This document shows positions 44,327 to 54,152 of a DNA stretch of 62,190 bases, piece after piece (position 1 is the first letter of the stretch; each line of letters begins with the position of its first letter). This stretch comes from Sphingomonadales bacterium. GTDB lineage: Bacteria; Pseudomonadota; Alphaproteobacteria; Sphingomonadales; Sphingomonadaceae. Location of the stretch: positions 1 to 62,190 of the forward strand of contig JAAFIB010000009.1 in assembly GCA_013297725.1 (NCBI GenBank), in the 5' to 3' direction. A program made the translations under genes and the position numbers. Below the pieces are notes generated by a model. That model ran no database searches. It was not told where the DNA came from and worked only from the letters and a program-made list of their open reading frames with translations.

Positions 44327-45525
44327 TGCGCGCGCCGTTTATCCTTGCGCTGGTGCTTTTGCTCAGCGCGTGTGGAGCGGGTGTTAAATATGGGCCGGTG
44401 CGCCATTCCGAATTGTCGGCCGGCCTGAATTGCAATCCAACGAGCACCGATGCGAATGCCATTGCTGGCAAGGATTATTTCATCATAACCAGTCGCCTGC
44501 CCGATTGTCGCGGTGCTAACGTTCGCTTGACCAATCACCGGTCCGATGTAGTTCGCTATGCCCGCTTTGCGCCGCCGCAAAAGCAAAAAAAGCTGGCAAA
44601 GGGTGAAGCGCAGATCGTTGTGCCAACGGCGTTTCAGCCTGAGGCGGACTGGTGGTCAGGGCTTAGAGATGCCGCCAATCTGCGCCAAGGCCGTGTGCTG
44701 TTATATGTCCACGGCTTTCGCGAGGATATTGATTCCAGTAGCAAAGATACTGTTCAAATCGGCGCGATGACCGGCTTTGACGGGCCGATTATCCAATATA
44801 GCTGGCCGTCGCAGGGAAAGCTGTTGAGCTATGCCGTTGATGAAACCAACATGTACTGGGATGAGCGTAACTTCCGCAAATTCCTGCAAAAGCTGGCGAC
44901 ACAGGATTGGGTTAAAGAGATTGTGATCGTTTCGCACTCCATGGGTGTGCGACTTGTGATCCCGGCGGTGGAATATGTCGATCGCAGCTCAACGAAAGCT
45001 GATTCAAGCAATATTTCCAATATAATATTGGCGTCACCTGATGTTGATCGTGAGGATTTTGAACGCGATATTATCGAGGAAGTGTTATCAATGCGCCGCG
45101 TGAATAATGATCGGCGGATCACGATATATGCATCGGCAAAGGACAAGGCGTTGGCCGTATCGCGGTCAATCCACGGCTATCCGCGGCTTGGCTCGCCCTA
45201 TTGTTTTGACCCGAACGAGGCGCGCGAATTGAAGGCCGCGGGCCTGCCAGAACGCTGTTTTGCAGCTAAAGGGCGCTATACTCAGCAGCCGTCGAAAAGC
45301 GGCCTGACAATTATCGACACCACAGAAGTCAGCACCGGCAGTACCGGCCATAGCGACTATCTACGCAGCCCCGCTGCATGCCGTGATTTCATCGCCACCA
45401 TACAGGGGCAGCGTGAAGGCGTCGCCGGACGAGAGGCAACGCATTTGCCACATGTGTTCCGGCTTCCGGCTGAGGCAAAGAAGCCAAAGGGTGAGGTTGA
45501 TACGGTTTGTCAGTTGGTGAAGTGA
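44326..45525 (+). CDS. DUF900 alpha/beta-hydrolase lipoprotein
   Basis: 399-residue lipoprotein; signal [16 protein letters not shown] with lipobox LSAC. The hydrolase domain has the oxyanion region GRVLLYVHGFREDID, a nucleophile elbow VIVSHSMGVRLV (Ser in SHSMG), and ILASPDVDREDF with the likely acid. DUF900 proteins are lipase/esterase-like, often found in outer membranes. Its ATG overlaps the cobS stop by one base (TAATG), so it is co-translated, although no functional link is known. Confidence 0.88.
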   Translation: MRAPFILALVLLLSACGAGVKYGPVRHSELSAGLNCNPTSTDANAIAGKDYFIITSRLPDCRGANVRLTNHRSDVVRYARFAPPQKQKKLAKGEAQIVVPTAFQPEADWWSGLRDAANLRQGRVLLYVHGFREDIDSSSKDTVQIGAMTGFDGPIIQYSWPSQGKLLSYAVDETNMYWDERNFRKFLQKLATQDWVKEIVIVSHSMGVRLVIPAVEYVDRSSTKADSSNISNIILASPDVDREDFERDIIEEVLSMRRVNNDRRITIYASAKDKALAVSRSIHGYPRLGSPYCFDPNEARELKAAGLPERCFAAKGRYTQQPSKSGLTIIDTTEVSTGSTGHSDYLRSPAACRDFIATIQGQREGVAGREATHLPHVFRLPAEAKKPKGEVDTVCQLVK

Positions 45526-45561
45526 GCAAAAATCACTTCCAAAACATCATTTGCCTAAAAC

Positions 45562-45647
45562 ACCGTTAGCACTGAGCCTGTCGAAGTGCGTCCGGCAGGG
45601 TAGCACAAAGCCTTGGGACGTGCTTCGACAGGCTCAGCAGCAACGGT
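45562..45647. repeat. Family-A palindromic repeat
   Basis: 25-base arms 45562-45586 and 45623-45647, starting ACCGTTAGCACTGAGCCTG. The loop shares the words CAGGGTAGC and GGGACGTG with 33275-33360. Between the convergent DUF900 and amidohydrolase genes. Confidence 0.88.
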
Positions 45648-45701
45648 TTCAATAAGCGCCGATTTTTCTCTGAATTCTAACGTGAATCCTGCGCGACCGC
45701 A

Positions 45702-48700
45702 TCAATCGCTATGCGTTGCCATGCCGCCAGTGGTTGCAGCACCAGCGCTGCCTTTATCGTTTTCCCAATAATAAGCTGGTCGTTTGCGGTTGCCTGACAC
45801 TTCTTCATTCAGCGTTGCGGCATCATACAAGCGGCCGTTGATCATCACTTTGTTGACCTTATCCGAATTGCGAATGTCTTTGGTCGGGTCAGCATCCAGC
45901 ACCACAAGGTCAGCCAACTTACCTGCCTCTAGCGAACCGATATCGGCATCATAGCCAAGCGAGCGGGCGGATTCGATTGTGCCAGCGCGCAGTGCCTCAA
46001 CCGGCGTCATCCCGCCGCGGACAAACGACCAAAGCTCCCAATGTGCCGCAATACCCGGTTCTTGCCCATGCGCGCCAATCGAGACTGGCACACCAAGCCG
46101 CGCGAGTTTTGCAGCCTCGCGAGCACTGTTATCGTCGACATAATTATCCTCTGGCGCAATGGCGCGCCGCGCGTTGTTCGCTGTCAGGATCGATGCGGGC
46201 TGATGCTTTTGCAGTAACGGATGTTTCCATACATCGGTATGCGCGCGCCAATACGGGTCGCCCGCAAGCCCGCCATAGGTGACGACCAATGTCGGGGTAT
46301 AGCCAACTTTTGACCCCGAATAAAATTGCAGCACGTCATTGTAGAACACATCAAGCGGGATGTTATGTTCCAGCGTGGTGTTACCATCGGCGATCAAGCT
46401 GATGTCCATGCCGTATAGTGAACCACCCTCTGCAACCGAACGCATGCCCTCTTCGATAGCAGCGGCCACAACTTGTTGCCTTTGTTCGCGGCGCGGTTGG
46501 TTATAGTTTTTGATGCTATGCGAACCTTGCGCTTTCAACCGCCTTATATGCGCGCGGGCATCATCCAGGCTGTTAATCTCGGCATAGACGCCGGGCGATT
46601 TGGCACCATAAACGATTTCGCCCGTGGAAAAACTGCGCGGGCCAATGGTTGCACCTGTGCGCACCATTTCCAGCGCGGGATAGACTAAGGCAGCACGGCT
46701 CGACGGATCATGCCGCGTGGTTACGCCCAAAGCGAGGTTGATCATTTCGGACCAGTTTGCCTGTAGGGTCAGTTCATCAACACCGTAAGGGCCGTGTGCG
46801 TGGGCATCAATAAGGCCGGGGATGATGGTCTTGCCGCTGACGTCGACAACCGATGCGCCCGTTGGAATAGCGACATCGGCTTTGCTGCCAACGGCTTTGA
46901 TTCGGTTGCCCTCAATCAACACCACTGCGTCATCCAGTGCCCCCCCATCAGCGCCAACCATTGTCACAACGCGCGCGCCGACAAGTGCAATCACACCCTT
47001 TGGCTTGTCAGTCGGTACAGTCATTGACAACGACAGCCCCGTTTTGGGCGGATCAAACTTTGCAGGCGTTGCGTCCTTGGCGAGTGGCGCGTTGGCGAAT
47101 AATGCAGCGCGATCGGCACTAAACAGCGTCGCGCCAAGCGACCAATGCACCTTTGCACCATTGCCTGACCAATGGATCCAGTCTGCGCCATCGCCGCTCA
47201 CTTTGACCGATGGCAAAGACCCGCCACCTGCGGAAACGGATTGCGAGCCCGGGAGCATCGGCATGACGAATGCCTGATAGTTCTGACGATAGGCGAAATA
47301 TTGGCCATCGGTAGACACACTGTATCCTGTGACCAAATCACCCTCGGCATGGGTGCGTTGCGCTTCGCCGTTCATGTCGCTGCTGACCAGCTTGCTGCCA
47401 GAGACATAAAATACACGGTCGCTGCTTGCGCCAAATTGCGGGTTCGATCCGTCACGGGTGATGCGCGTTGCGGCCCCGCCGGTCGCAGCTATGCGGTAAA
47501 TGCCGGGTTCGGTCGAGCCGCGCGGGCTAACCAGATATCCGCCCTCGTGCTTTTCAAAAACGATGGTTTTGCCATCCGGGGCAAAGCGCGGGCTGGCATA
47601 ATGGCCGGATGCTTTGGTGATTGCTGTGGCTGCTCCACCGGTCGCCGCAACAGCGCGGATTTCTCCAAGCCCCGCATCGGTCCAGCGGACAAAGACGATG
47701 CGCTTTCCATCGGGGCTCCAGCTTGGATAAGCCTCCATCGCCTCTGCATCAGCAGTCAGGCGTTTTGCCGCCCCGCCCGATGCGGGTTTGACCCACAGCT
47801 TGCCCAATGTTTCAAACACAACCTTGCTGCCATCGGGCGACATTGATGCGCCGCGCGGCATCGAGGTTTGTATCGAATCTGGTGCGATGCTGACTGGCGG
47901 ACGCGGCGGGTCGATGACACTGCGGCTGTCGCTGATCTTGAACGGTATGACTTCCGCCTGTCCGCTTGCCAGTGTCAGCTTGCGCAACTTGCCGCCAGCC
48001 CAAAACACTATCGCTGCGCTGTCGGGGGTCCAATCCATATTGGGATAAACGCCAGTGATGGCCCAGGTTTCCTGCACGTCCTGATCCAGCGCGTCGTAAA
48101 TCTTGCGATCTTCGCCGGTGGTCAGGTCGCGCAAATAGAGCTTTGACTTGGTCGCTTCGCGGCGCACATAGGCCAGTTTTTTGCCATCGGGCGATGGGGT
48201 AGGGCGCACCGCCCCGCCTTCGCCGCCGACGATCTGTTCGGTTTCTCCGGTTTCGATATTATAGCGTTCGATTGCAAAAATCTGATTATTTGAATCCTGC
48301 GCATATTCAAAAATCGGGCCCGATGTGGTGTTGCGGGTGAACCAGATATGTTTGCCATCAGCGTCAAAGATCGGCTCGCCCAATTCCTTTTGATGCGCCT
48401 CGCTCGGCTTTTTGACTAAGGCCACGCCTGATCCGCCGGACACGTGGTACAGCCATACTTCGCCAGTCCCCAGCGACCGCTGCGTTGTGAAATGCTTCTT
48501 TGCCGCAATAAAGCGCCCGTCGGGGCTCCAGCTTGCCTGATTGGTCAGGCGGAAATCTTCTTTTGTCAGCTGGCGTTTGTCACCGCCATCGGCATTCATG
48601 ATCCAGATATTATCACCGCCGCCGCGATCCGATGTGAATGATATGCGCTGTCCATCGGGGGAGAAACGCGGTTGGCTTTCATAAGCCAACCCCTCTGCAA

Positions 48701-48974
48701 TCCGCGTTGGTGTGCCGCCTGATACAGGCATGACATAGATATCGCCCAGCATGTCGAACGCCATCATCTTGCCATCGGGGCTAAGGTCGACATTCATCCA
48801 GCTGCCTTCATCAACAGCGATGGGCACTTCGCGCGTTGTCATTCCGGGAGGAGCCGAGACATCCCATTTGGCTGGGTCTTTGCTTTCCTCGGCAAAGGCT
48901 GATGCCGGAAATACAGCGCAGGCCAAAAGCGATGCTAAGGCAATACGCGAAGTCGAATCTATCAAATGACGCAT
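45702..48974 (-). CDS. secreted beta-propeller amidohydrolase (1090 aa)
   Basis: Periplasmic protein with signal MRHLIDSTSRIALASLLACAVFPASAFA (start 48974, GGGAG eight bases upstream). Residues about 40-650 contain many PD40/TolB-type repeats (SPDGKKL, SPDGQRISFTSDRGG, SPDGRFIAA). The C-terminal part is an amidohydrolase (imidase/dipeptidase-like) with IIPGLIDAHAHGPYG and metal-dependent core motifs, ending VLDADPTKDIRNSDKVNKVMINGRLYDA. Probable peptide or xenobiotic hydrolase; substrate unknown. Confidence 0.93.
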   Translation of the reverse strand: MRHLIDSTSRIALASLLACAVFPASAFAEESKDPAKWDVSAPPGMTTREVPIAVDEGSWMNVDLSPDGKMMAFDMLGDIYVMPVSGGTPTRIAEGLAYESQPRFSPDGQRISFTSDRGGGDNIWIMNADGGDKRQLTKEDFRLTNQASWSPDGRFIAAKKHFTTQRSLGTGEVWLYHVSGGSGVALVKKPSEAHQKELGEPIFDADGKHIWFTRNTTSGPIFEYAQDSNNQIFAIERYNIETGETEQIVGGEGGAVRPTPSPDGKKLAYVRREATKSKLYLRDLTTGEDRKIYDALDQDVQETWAITGVYPNMDWTPDSAAIVFWAGGKLRKLTLASGQAEVIPFKISDSRSVIDPPRPPVSIAPDSIQTSMPRGASMSPDGSKVVFETLGKLWVKPASGGAAKRLTADAEAMEAYPSWSPDGKRIVFVRWTDAGLGEIRAVAATGGAATAITKASGHYASPRFAPDGKTIVFEKHEGGYLVSPRGSTEPGIYRIAATGGAATRITRDGSNPQFGASSDRVFYVSGSKLVSSDMNGEAQRTHAEGDLVTGYSVSTDGQYFAYRQNYQAFVMPMLPGSQSVSAGGGSLPSVKVSGDGADWIHWSGNGAKVHWSLGATLFSADRAALFANAPLAKDATPAKFDPPKTGLSLSMTVPTDKPKGVIALVGARVVTMVGADGGALDDAVVLIEGNRIKAVGSKADVAIPTGASVVDVSGKTIIPGLIDAHAHGPYGVDELTLQANWSEMINLALGVTTRHDPSSRAALVYPALEMVRTGATIGPRSFSTGEIVYGAKSPGVYAEINSLDDARAHIRRLKAQGSHSIKNYNQPRREQRQQVVAAAIEEGMRSVAEGGSLYGMDISLIADGNTTLEHNIPLDVFYNDVLQFYSGSKVGYTPTLVVTYGGLAGDPYWRAHTDVWKHPLLQKHQPASILTANNARRAIAPEDNYVDDNSAREAAKLARLGVPVSIGAHGQEPGIAAHWELWSFVRGGMTPVEALRAGTIESARSLGYDADIGSLEAGKLADLVVLDADPTKDIRNSDKVNKVMINGRLYDAATLNEEVSGNRKRPAYYWENDKGSAGAATTGGMATHSD

Positions 48975-49173
48975 GGTGATGTCTCCCTTTGCGGCGATAT
49001 TCCGGTGGATGCGCGCGAAGTCAATCATACCTCGACAAACGCCCCGGCTTGCCAGCCGCTCGCTTTGCCCCGGCATGATGGGGTTCGTTCATCTGGCGGA
49101 CATGCAACTGGCCTTTGGTGCGTTGGACAGGGAAGATCGAGTCGCAGCATGACGGGGGTTATGGAGAAGCAAC

Positions 49174-49608
49174 ATGGTAGGAGTTTTTCGTGAAGGGCAT
49201 AATAAGCGCCCCGGACGCAACCGTGGGCCGATAAACTTCGGGCCGCCGCCAAGCCCTTGGCGTAAACGCGTACCGCTGGTTGCAGCAGTTGCCGTAGCGG
49301 TTGTTCTGGCAGCCGGGGTCGCCATCAAAGTTAATGCACATCCCGGGCGTGAAAACCATGTGCATGTTCTGAAAGCTCCGCTTGCCGGTGTCATCAACAA
49401 TTATTGGTATGATTACCGCTCGGATATAGAGGAAGCCGATAACGAGCTACGCAAGGATTTGCGCCGGGCAAAGACTGAACAAGACAGGCGCGAGGCTTGG
49501 GCGGAATATAATCAGGAACTGCGCGATGCGCGTAAGGATTATACCCAAGAAATGGTCGAGAAAGGCTATATCACACGGTCGCGCGGCGAAGTGATTGTCG
49601 GCGATTAA
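49174..49608 (+). CDS. hypothetical single-pass membrane protein (144 aa)
   Basis: Not recognised. Basic N-terminus with FGPPPSPWRKRVP, one membrane helix (VPLVAAVAVAVVLAAGVAI, about residues 33-51), then a highly charged helical region (DYRSDIEEADNELRKDLRRAKTEQDRREAWAEY) probably in the periplasm. GGAG lies seven bases before the ATG. Overlaps the convergent rsh stop by four bases. Confidence 0.7.
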   Translation: MVGVFREGHNKRPGRNRGPINFGPPPSPWRKRVPLVAAVAVAVVLAAGVAIKVNAHPGRENHVHVLKAPLAGVINNYWYDYRSDIEEADNELRKDLRRAKTEQDRREAWAEYNQELRDARKDYTQEMVEKGYITRSRGEVIVGD

Positions 49609-51698
49609 TCAAATACTCTGTCCGCCTGCGCGACGGCATCTGACGCGCGCAGAGCGGATAATATACGCATCAGGTGATGAAGATCATGCACCTCGATATC
49701 CGCCTCGAACGTGTGGAACGATGTATCGCGCGCGGTCATGCGCAAATTGATGATGTTCGCTTTATGAAAGCCGAATATGCCTGCCATGTCAGCAAGAGTG
49801 CCTGGGCGGTTGTGGACGATGACCCGCATTCGGGCTGCACCGCCATCGCTGTCTTGGCCCCAGCTAAGGTCGACCCAGTCGGCATCGGCTCCTGTCACCA
49901 GTTGCTCGCAGTGGATCGTATGCACCTCAACCGGCTGGTCGGGCAGGCGCAGGCCAACAATGCGGTCGCCGGGGATCGGGTGGCAACATTCGCCAAGCTG
50001 ATAGGCAACGCCGGGGGTCAATCCGCGAATGGAAATCGCGCGCTCTTGTGTTGGCCAGTCAATTTCTGGATTGTCTGCATCAAAGCCGGGGACCAGTGCC
50101 TCCATCAATTGCCGGTCGCTGACTTTACCTATGCCGACGGCATGCATCAGATCATCGGCGGACTTTAGCCCAAGCCGTCCAAACGCGGCATTAAGTGCTT
50201 TTTGCCCCAGCTTGCCGGGCATGCGTTCGCATACTTCATCGAACAGTTTCTTACCAATCAGGATCAGCTCGTCGCGTTCGCGGTGCCGGACATGGCGGCG
50301 GATTGCGGCGCGGGCTTTGCCAGTGGCAACAAAGTTCAGCCAGCCTTGCTGTGGCTCATGCGCCTTTGACTGCAAAATCTCGACCATATCGCCGTTGTTC
50401 AAAACCGTGCGCAGCGGCACGTGACGACCGTTCACTTTCGCTCCAACGGCGCGGTCGCCAAGATCCGTGTGCACAGCATAGGCGAAATCGACGGGTGTTG
50501 ACCCTTTGGGTAGCTGATGCAGCACGCCTTTGGGAGTAAATGCAAAGATGCGATCCTGATACATCGCCATCCGCGTGTTTTCTAACAGCTCTTCGGGATC
50601 GTGGCTGGTCTCTAGAATTTCAATTAGGTCGCGTAACCAGCCCGCTTGTCCATCGGGCGCATCATCCTGTTTATAGGCCCAGTGCGCGGCTAGCCCATAT
50701 TCGGCGGCTTGGTGCATGTCGGCACTGCGAATTTGCACCTCGACCCGTTTGTTCTGCGCAAACATGATTGTGGTGTGGATCGACCGATAGCCGTTGCGTT
50801 TTGGCGTCGAGATAAAATCCTTAAACCGCCCGGGCACCATCTGCCACCGGCGATGCAATGCGCCGAGCGCCCAGTAACAGGCATCGCCATCTTCAACGAC
50901 TACCCGGAACGCATTGATATCGGTCATTTGTTCGAACGCAACATGGCGTTCCTGCATCTTTTTCCAGATCGAATAGGGATGCTTTTCGCGGCCGGAAACC
51001 TTGGCCCTTATCCCTGCGCGCTCCATCGCGGTCGCGATCGACTGGCTGATCTCCTCGATCTTAACATCGCCCTCTGCGCGGATCTGTGCCAGCCGCCCGG
51101 TGATCGTTTCAAACGCCTCCGGCTCCAGCTGTTGGAATGCCAGCAGCTGCATCTCGTGCATATATTCATACATGCCGATGCGTTCAGCCAGTGGCGCATA
51201 GATATCCATCGTTTCTTTGGCGATGCGGCGGCGCTTTTCCGGGCTTTTGATATAATGCAGCGTGCGCATATTGTGCAGCCGGTCAGCAAGCTTGACCAAC
51301 AGCACGCGGATGTCGTCCGAAATCGCCAGCAGGAACTTGCGCAGATTTTCCGCAGCGCGCTCATCCTCGGTTTGTGCTTCGATCTTTGACAGCTTGGTCA
51401 CGCCGTCGACCAGCCGGGCAACTTCCGGCCCGAACTTGGCTTCGACATCCTCGATGCTGGTCAGCGTGTCTTCGACTGTGTCGTGCAGCAACGCTGTAAT
51501 GATGGTGTCTTCATCCATTTTCAGGTCAGTCATCAACCCAGCGACCTCGACAGGATGGCTGAAATATGGATCGCCCGATGCGCGTTTCTGCGTGCCATGC
51601 ATTTGCACGGTATAGACATACGCCTTATTCAGCCGATCTTCATCGACTTCCGGGTGATAGGCTCTCACCCGCTCAACAAGTTCATACTGGCGCATCAT
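49605..51698 (-). CDS. rsh: bifunctional (p)ppGpp synthetase/hydrolase
   Basis: Controls the stringent response. 697 residues in order: HD hydrolase domain with ALLHDTVEDTLTS (catalytic HD intact), synthetase domain with RFKDFISTPKRNGYRSIHT and EVQIRSADMHQAAEYGLAAHWAYK, TGS domain (LPKGSTPVDFAYAVHTDLG), zinc-finger-like and C-terminal ACT domain. Both activities look possible. The start MMRQYELVERV corresponds to the usual alphaproteobacterial MLRQYEL start. It is the only Rsh visible. Confidence 0.97.
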   Translation of the reverse strand: MMRQYELVERVRAYHPEVDEDRLNKAYVYTVQMHGTQKRASGDPYFSHPVEVAGLMTDLKMDEDTIITALLHDTVEDTLTSIEDVEAKFGPEVARLVDGVTKLSKIEAQTEDERAAENLRKFLLAISDDIRVLLVKLADRLHNMRTLHYIKSPEKRRRIAKETMDIYAPLAERIGMYEYMHEMQLLAFQQLEPEAFETITGRLAQIRAEGDVKIEEISQSIATAMERAGIRAKVSGREKHPYSIWKKMQERHVAFEQMTDINAFRVVVEDGDACYWALGALHRRWQMVPGRFKDFISTPKRNGYRSIHTTIMFAQNKRVEVQIRSADMHQAAEYGLAAHWAYKQDDAPDGQAGWLRDLIEILETSHDPEELLENTRMAMYQDRIFAFTPKGVLHQLPKGSTPVDFAYAVHTDLGDRAVGAKVNGRHVPLRTVLNNGDMVEILQSKAHEPQQGWLNFVATGKARAAIRRHVRHRERDELILIGKKLFDEVCERMPGKLGQKALNAAFGRLGLKSADDLMHAVGIGKVSDRQLMEALVPGFDADNPEIDWPTQERAISIRGLTPGVAYQLGECCHPIPGDRIVGLRLPDQPVEVHTIHCEQLVTGADADWVDLSWGQDSDGGAARMRVIVHNRPGTLADMAGIFGFHKANIINLRMTARDTSFHTFEADIEVHDLHHLMRILSALRASDAVAQADRVFD

Positions 51699-51848
51699 GG
51701 TTTTGTCAGCATGTGGGATTTACGCTGCGATGCAACAGGAAAATTAAATCAGGCATCGATTTTTGTGGGGTTCGTACGCAGGACGAACACGGCATTGTGT
51801 CGCACTGATAACTGAAATAAGCTGCTGTCAGCAAAGGAGAGATCAGAA

Positions 51849-54017
51849 ATGGGCGTTCATCTAATCCGTAAATCAAACCTATCTGCATGTGTCGCATTGG
51901 GGGCGCTTGCACTCGCCATGCCTGCTTATGCGACCGATGCCGAGACGAGCAAAATGGAAACCGCAATGACCACAGCCAACAGCGACGACGCCCATCTTTA
52001 TCTAGAGGAAGTGCTGGGCGACAAAGCCATAGCGGAGGTCCGCAGCTGGAATGATCGTACCCTGAAACGGCTAACCAGCGATCCCCGCTTTGCAAAGATG
52101 GAGGCTGATGTGCTGGCCATCGTCAATTCAAAAGACAAGATCCCCTATGGCTCTTACCGCAACGGCGTGGTGCAGAATTTCTGGCAAGATGAAACGCATG
52201 TGCGGGGCATCTGGCGGCGGACTACTCTCGACAGCTATATGAGCGCCACTCCGGCATGGGAAACAGTGCTCGATGTCGATGCGCTGGCAAAGGAAGAAGG
52301 CAAGAATTGGGTGTATCAGGGCGGAGGCCAGTGTCTGGAGCCTGAGCTGGAATTGTGCATGGTAACGCTCTCCGACGGCGGCAAGGATGCGTCGCTGATG
52401 CGCGAATTCAACGTCAAGACGAAAAGCTTCGTTAAGGACGGCTTTATCACGCGCGAGAGCAAGGGTGGTACAGGCTGGCTGGATAAAGACACGCAGATTG
52501 TCGGCATCGACTTTGGCGAAGGCACAATGACTGAATCCGGCTATCCGATGACCGCGCGGCTTTGGAAGCGCGGACAACCTCTCGACGAAGCTGTTGAATT
52601 TTTCCGCGGGGAAAAAAGCGATGTTTCAGCTGGCGCTAGCTCGTTTGAACGGGCCGATGGCAGCAGGGAAGTCATCGCCTATCGCGGGCTGACTTTCTAT
52701 GACAGTGAAACCTATTGGATTCCCCGCAAGGACGGCGCTTTTGGTGCACCTGTCAAATTCCCCATCCCAACCAAGGCAGCCCTAGGCGCCGAATTCAAAG
52801 GGCAGATGTTGCTGAGCCTCAACGAGGATTGGCGCGAGTTCAAGAGCGGCGACCTGCTTAGTTTTTCTTTTGATGCCTTTATGAAGACCGGCAAGATCGA
52901 GACTGTGCATCTGGTTATCCGGCCCGACGAACGCTCTTCATTGGGCGGCTATGGCGTCACTAAAGACCAGATATTGATGAGCGTGATGCGCGATGTGACT
53001 AGCACTGTCTTTGCTTATGATTGGGACGGCGGCAAATGGACATCAAAGCCGCTCGATTTCCCCGCCAATGGCAGCGTCGGCGTCGCTAGCAGCGATAACA
53101 AGGAGTCGCTCACGTTTGTAAGCAGCACTTCTTTCCTGACGCCTAGCACATTGTGGGCTTACGACACAGCGACAGGCAAGAAGACTAAGGCTAAGGCATT
53201 GCCCGACTGGTTCGATGCTAGCCAGATGGTCGCCGAGCAGAAATTTGCGAATTCCAAGGACGGTACGAAGGTGCCCTATTTCATCGTGCGGTCCAAAAAG
53301 ACCAAGATGGACGGCAAGAACCCGACGTTGCTTTATGGTTATGGCGGTTTTGAGGTCTCGATGACGCCCGGCTATTCGGCCTCGATGGGCAAGCTCTGGC
53401 TGGAACAGGGCGGCGTATATGTGCTCTCCAACATTCGCGGTGGTGGGGAATATGGGCCGAAATGGCATCAAGCAGGGCTGAAAACTAAGCGGCAAGTCAT
53501 CTATGACGATTTCATCGCGATTGCTGAAAAGCTGATCGCTGACAAGGTGACGTCGCCCAAGCATCTGGGGATTGAGGGCGGTTCCAATGGCGGGCTGTTG
53601 ACTGGCGTAATGTTTACACAGCGTCCCGATCTGTTTGGCGCGGTAATTAGTTCGGTGCCGCTGCTTGATATGCTGCGCTATGACAAGCTGCTCGCAGGGG
53701 CAAGCTGGGTGGGCGAATATGGCAGCCCGGCTGATCCTGTAGAAGGCGCGTTTCTAAAGAGTATTTCGCCCTATCATAATGTGAAGACAGGGGTGAAATA
53801 TCCAGAGATATTCCTGCTCACGTCAACCAAAGATGATCGCGTCCACCCCGGGCATGCCCGCAAAATGGCGAAGCGGCTGGAGGATATGGGCTACAGCTTC
53901 CTGTATTATGAAAACATCGACGGTGGCCATAGTGCGGCGGCAAATCTGAAAGAAACCGCTCGGCGGCTGGCGTTGCAATATACCTATTTGTTGCAAAAGC
54001 TAAAAGACGCCGAATAA
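51849..54017 (+). CDS. secreted prolyl oligopeptidase-family serine peptidase
   Basis: 722 residues, signal peptide ending AMPAYA. N-terminal seven-bladed beta-propeller, then S9 catalytic domain: nucleophile in GIEGGSNGGLLTG, Asp in STKDDRVHPGHARK, His in IDGGHSAAANL. AGGAGAG precedes the ATG. Hydrolyses short peptides, often after proline, in the periplasm. Ends just before a hairpin that terminates the convergent gene. Confidence 0.95.
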   Translation: MGVHLIRKSNLSACVALGALALAMPAYATDAETSKMETAMTTANSDDAHLYLEEVLGDKAIAEVRSWNDRTLKRLTSDPRFAKMEADVLAIVNSKDKIPYGSYRNGVVQNFWQDETHVRGIWRRTTLDSYMSATPAWETVLDVDALAKEEGKNWVYQGGGQCLEPELELCMVTLSDGGKDASLMREFNVKTKSFVKDGFITRESKGGTGWLDKDTQIVGIDFGEGTMTESGYPMTARLWKRGQPLDEAVEFFRGEKSDVSAGASSFERADGSREVIAYRGLTFYDSETYWIPRKDGAFGAPVKFPIPTKAALGAEFKGQMLLSLNEDWREFKSGDLLSFSFDAFMKTGKIETVHLVIRPDERSSLGGYGVTKDQILMSVMRDVTSTVFAYDWDGGKWTSKPLDFPANGSVGVASSDNKESLTFVSSTSFLTPSTLWAYDTATGKKTKAKALPDWFDASQMVAEQKFANSKDGTKVPYFIVRSKKTKMDGKNPTLLYGYGGFEVSMTPGYSASMGKLWLEQGGVYVLSNIRGGGEYGPKWHQAGLKTKRQVIYDDFIAIAEKLIADKVTSPKHLGIEGGSNGGLLTGVMFTQRPDLFGAVISSVPLLDMLRYDKLLAGASWVGEYGSPADPVEGAFLKSISPYHNVKTGVKYPEIFLLTSTKDDRVHPGHARKMAKRLEDMGYSFLYYENIDGGHSAAANLKETARRLALQYTYLLQKLKDAE

Positions 54018-54036
54018 GCTCTACACCCAGCAAAAA

Positions 54037-54066
54037 ACGCCGGAAGGCACATTGTCCTTCCGGCGT
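54037..54066 (-). terminator. Rho-independent terminator (minus strand)
   Basis: 11-bp perfect arms ACGCCGGAAGG (54037-54047) and CCTTCCGGCGT (54056-54066), eight-base loop. On the minus strand it is followed by a T-run (the AAAAA at 54032-54036). Serves the CC_3452-family gene. Confidence 0.85.
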
Positions 54067-54073
54067 CTAAGGC

Positions 54074-54136
54074 TTTCGGCTCCGGTCCGCCAAAGCTTTA
54101 GCGAAGGCGGATTGGGGGTAGAGAGGAGAGCCGAAA
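54074..54136. other. Nested hairpin element after CC_3452-family gene
   Basis: Outer arms TTTCGGCTC (54074-54082) and GAGCCGAAA (54128-54136) enclose TCCGCC (54086-54091)/GGCGGA (54106-54111). Lies between the gene end and the terminator hairpin, so it would be in the 3'-UTR. Could be a small repeat unit or RNA stability element. Confidence 0.5.
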
Positions 54137-54152
54137 TTCAATCAGGTTATGA

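Noticed and set aside
49025-49252. 75-codon minus-strand frame upstream of the amidohydrolase
   Set aside because: Overlaps the start of a better-supported plus-strand gene and the amidohydrolase leader; Cys/Pro-rich with no family.
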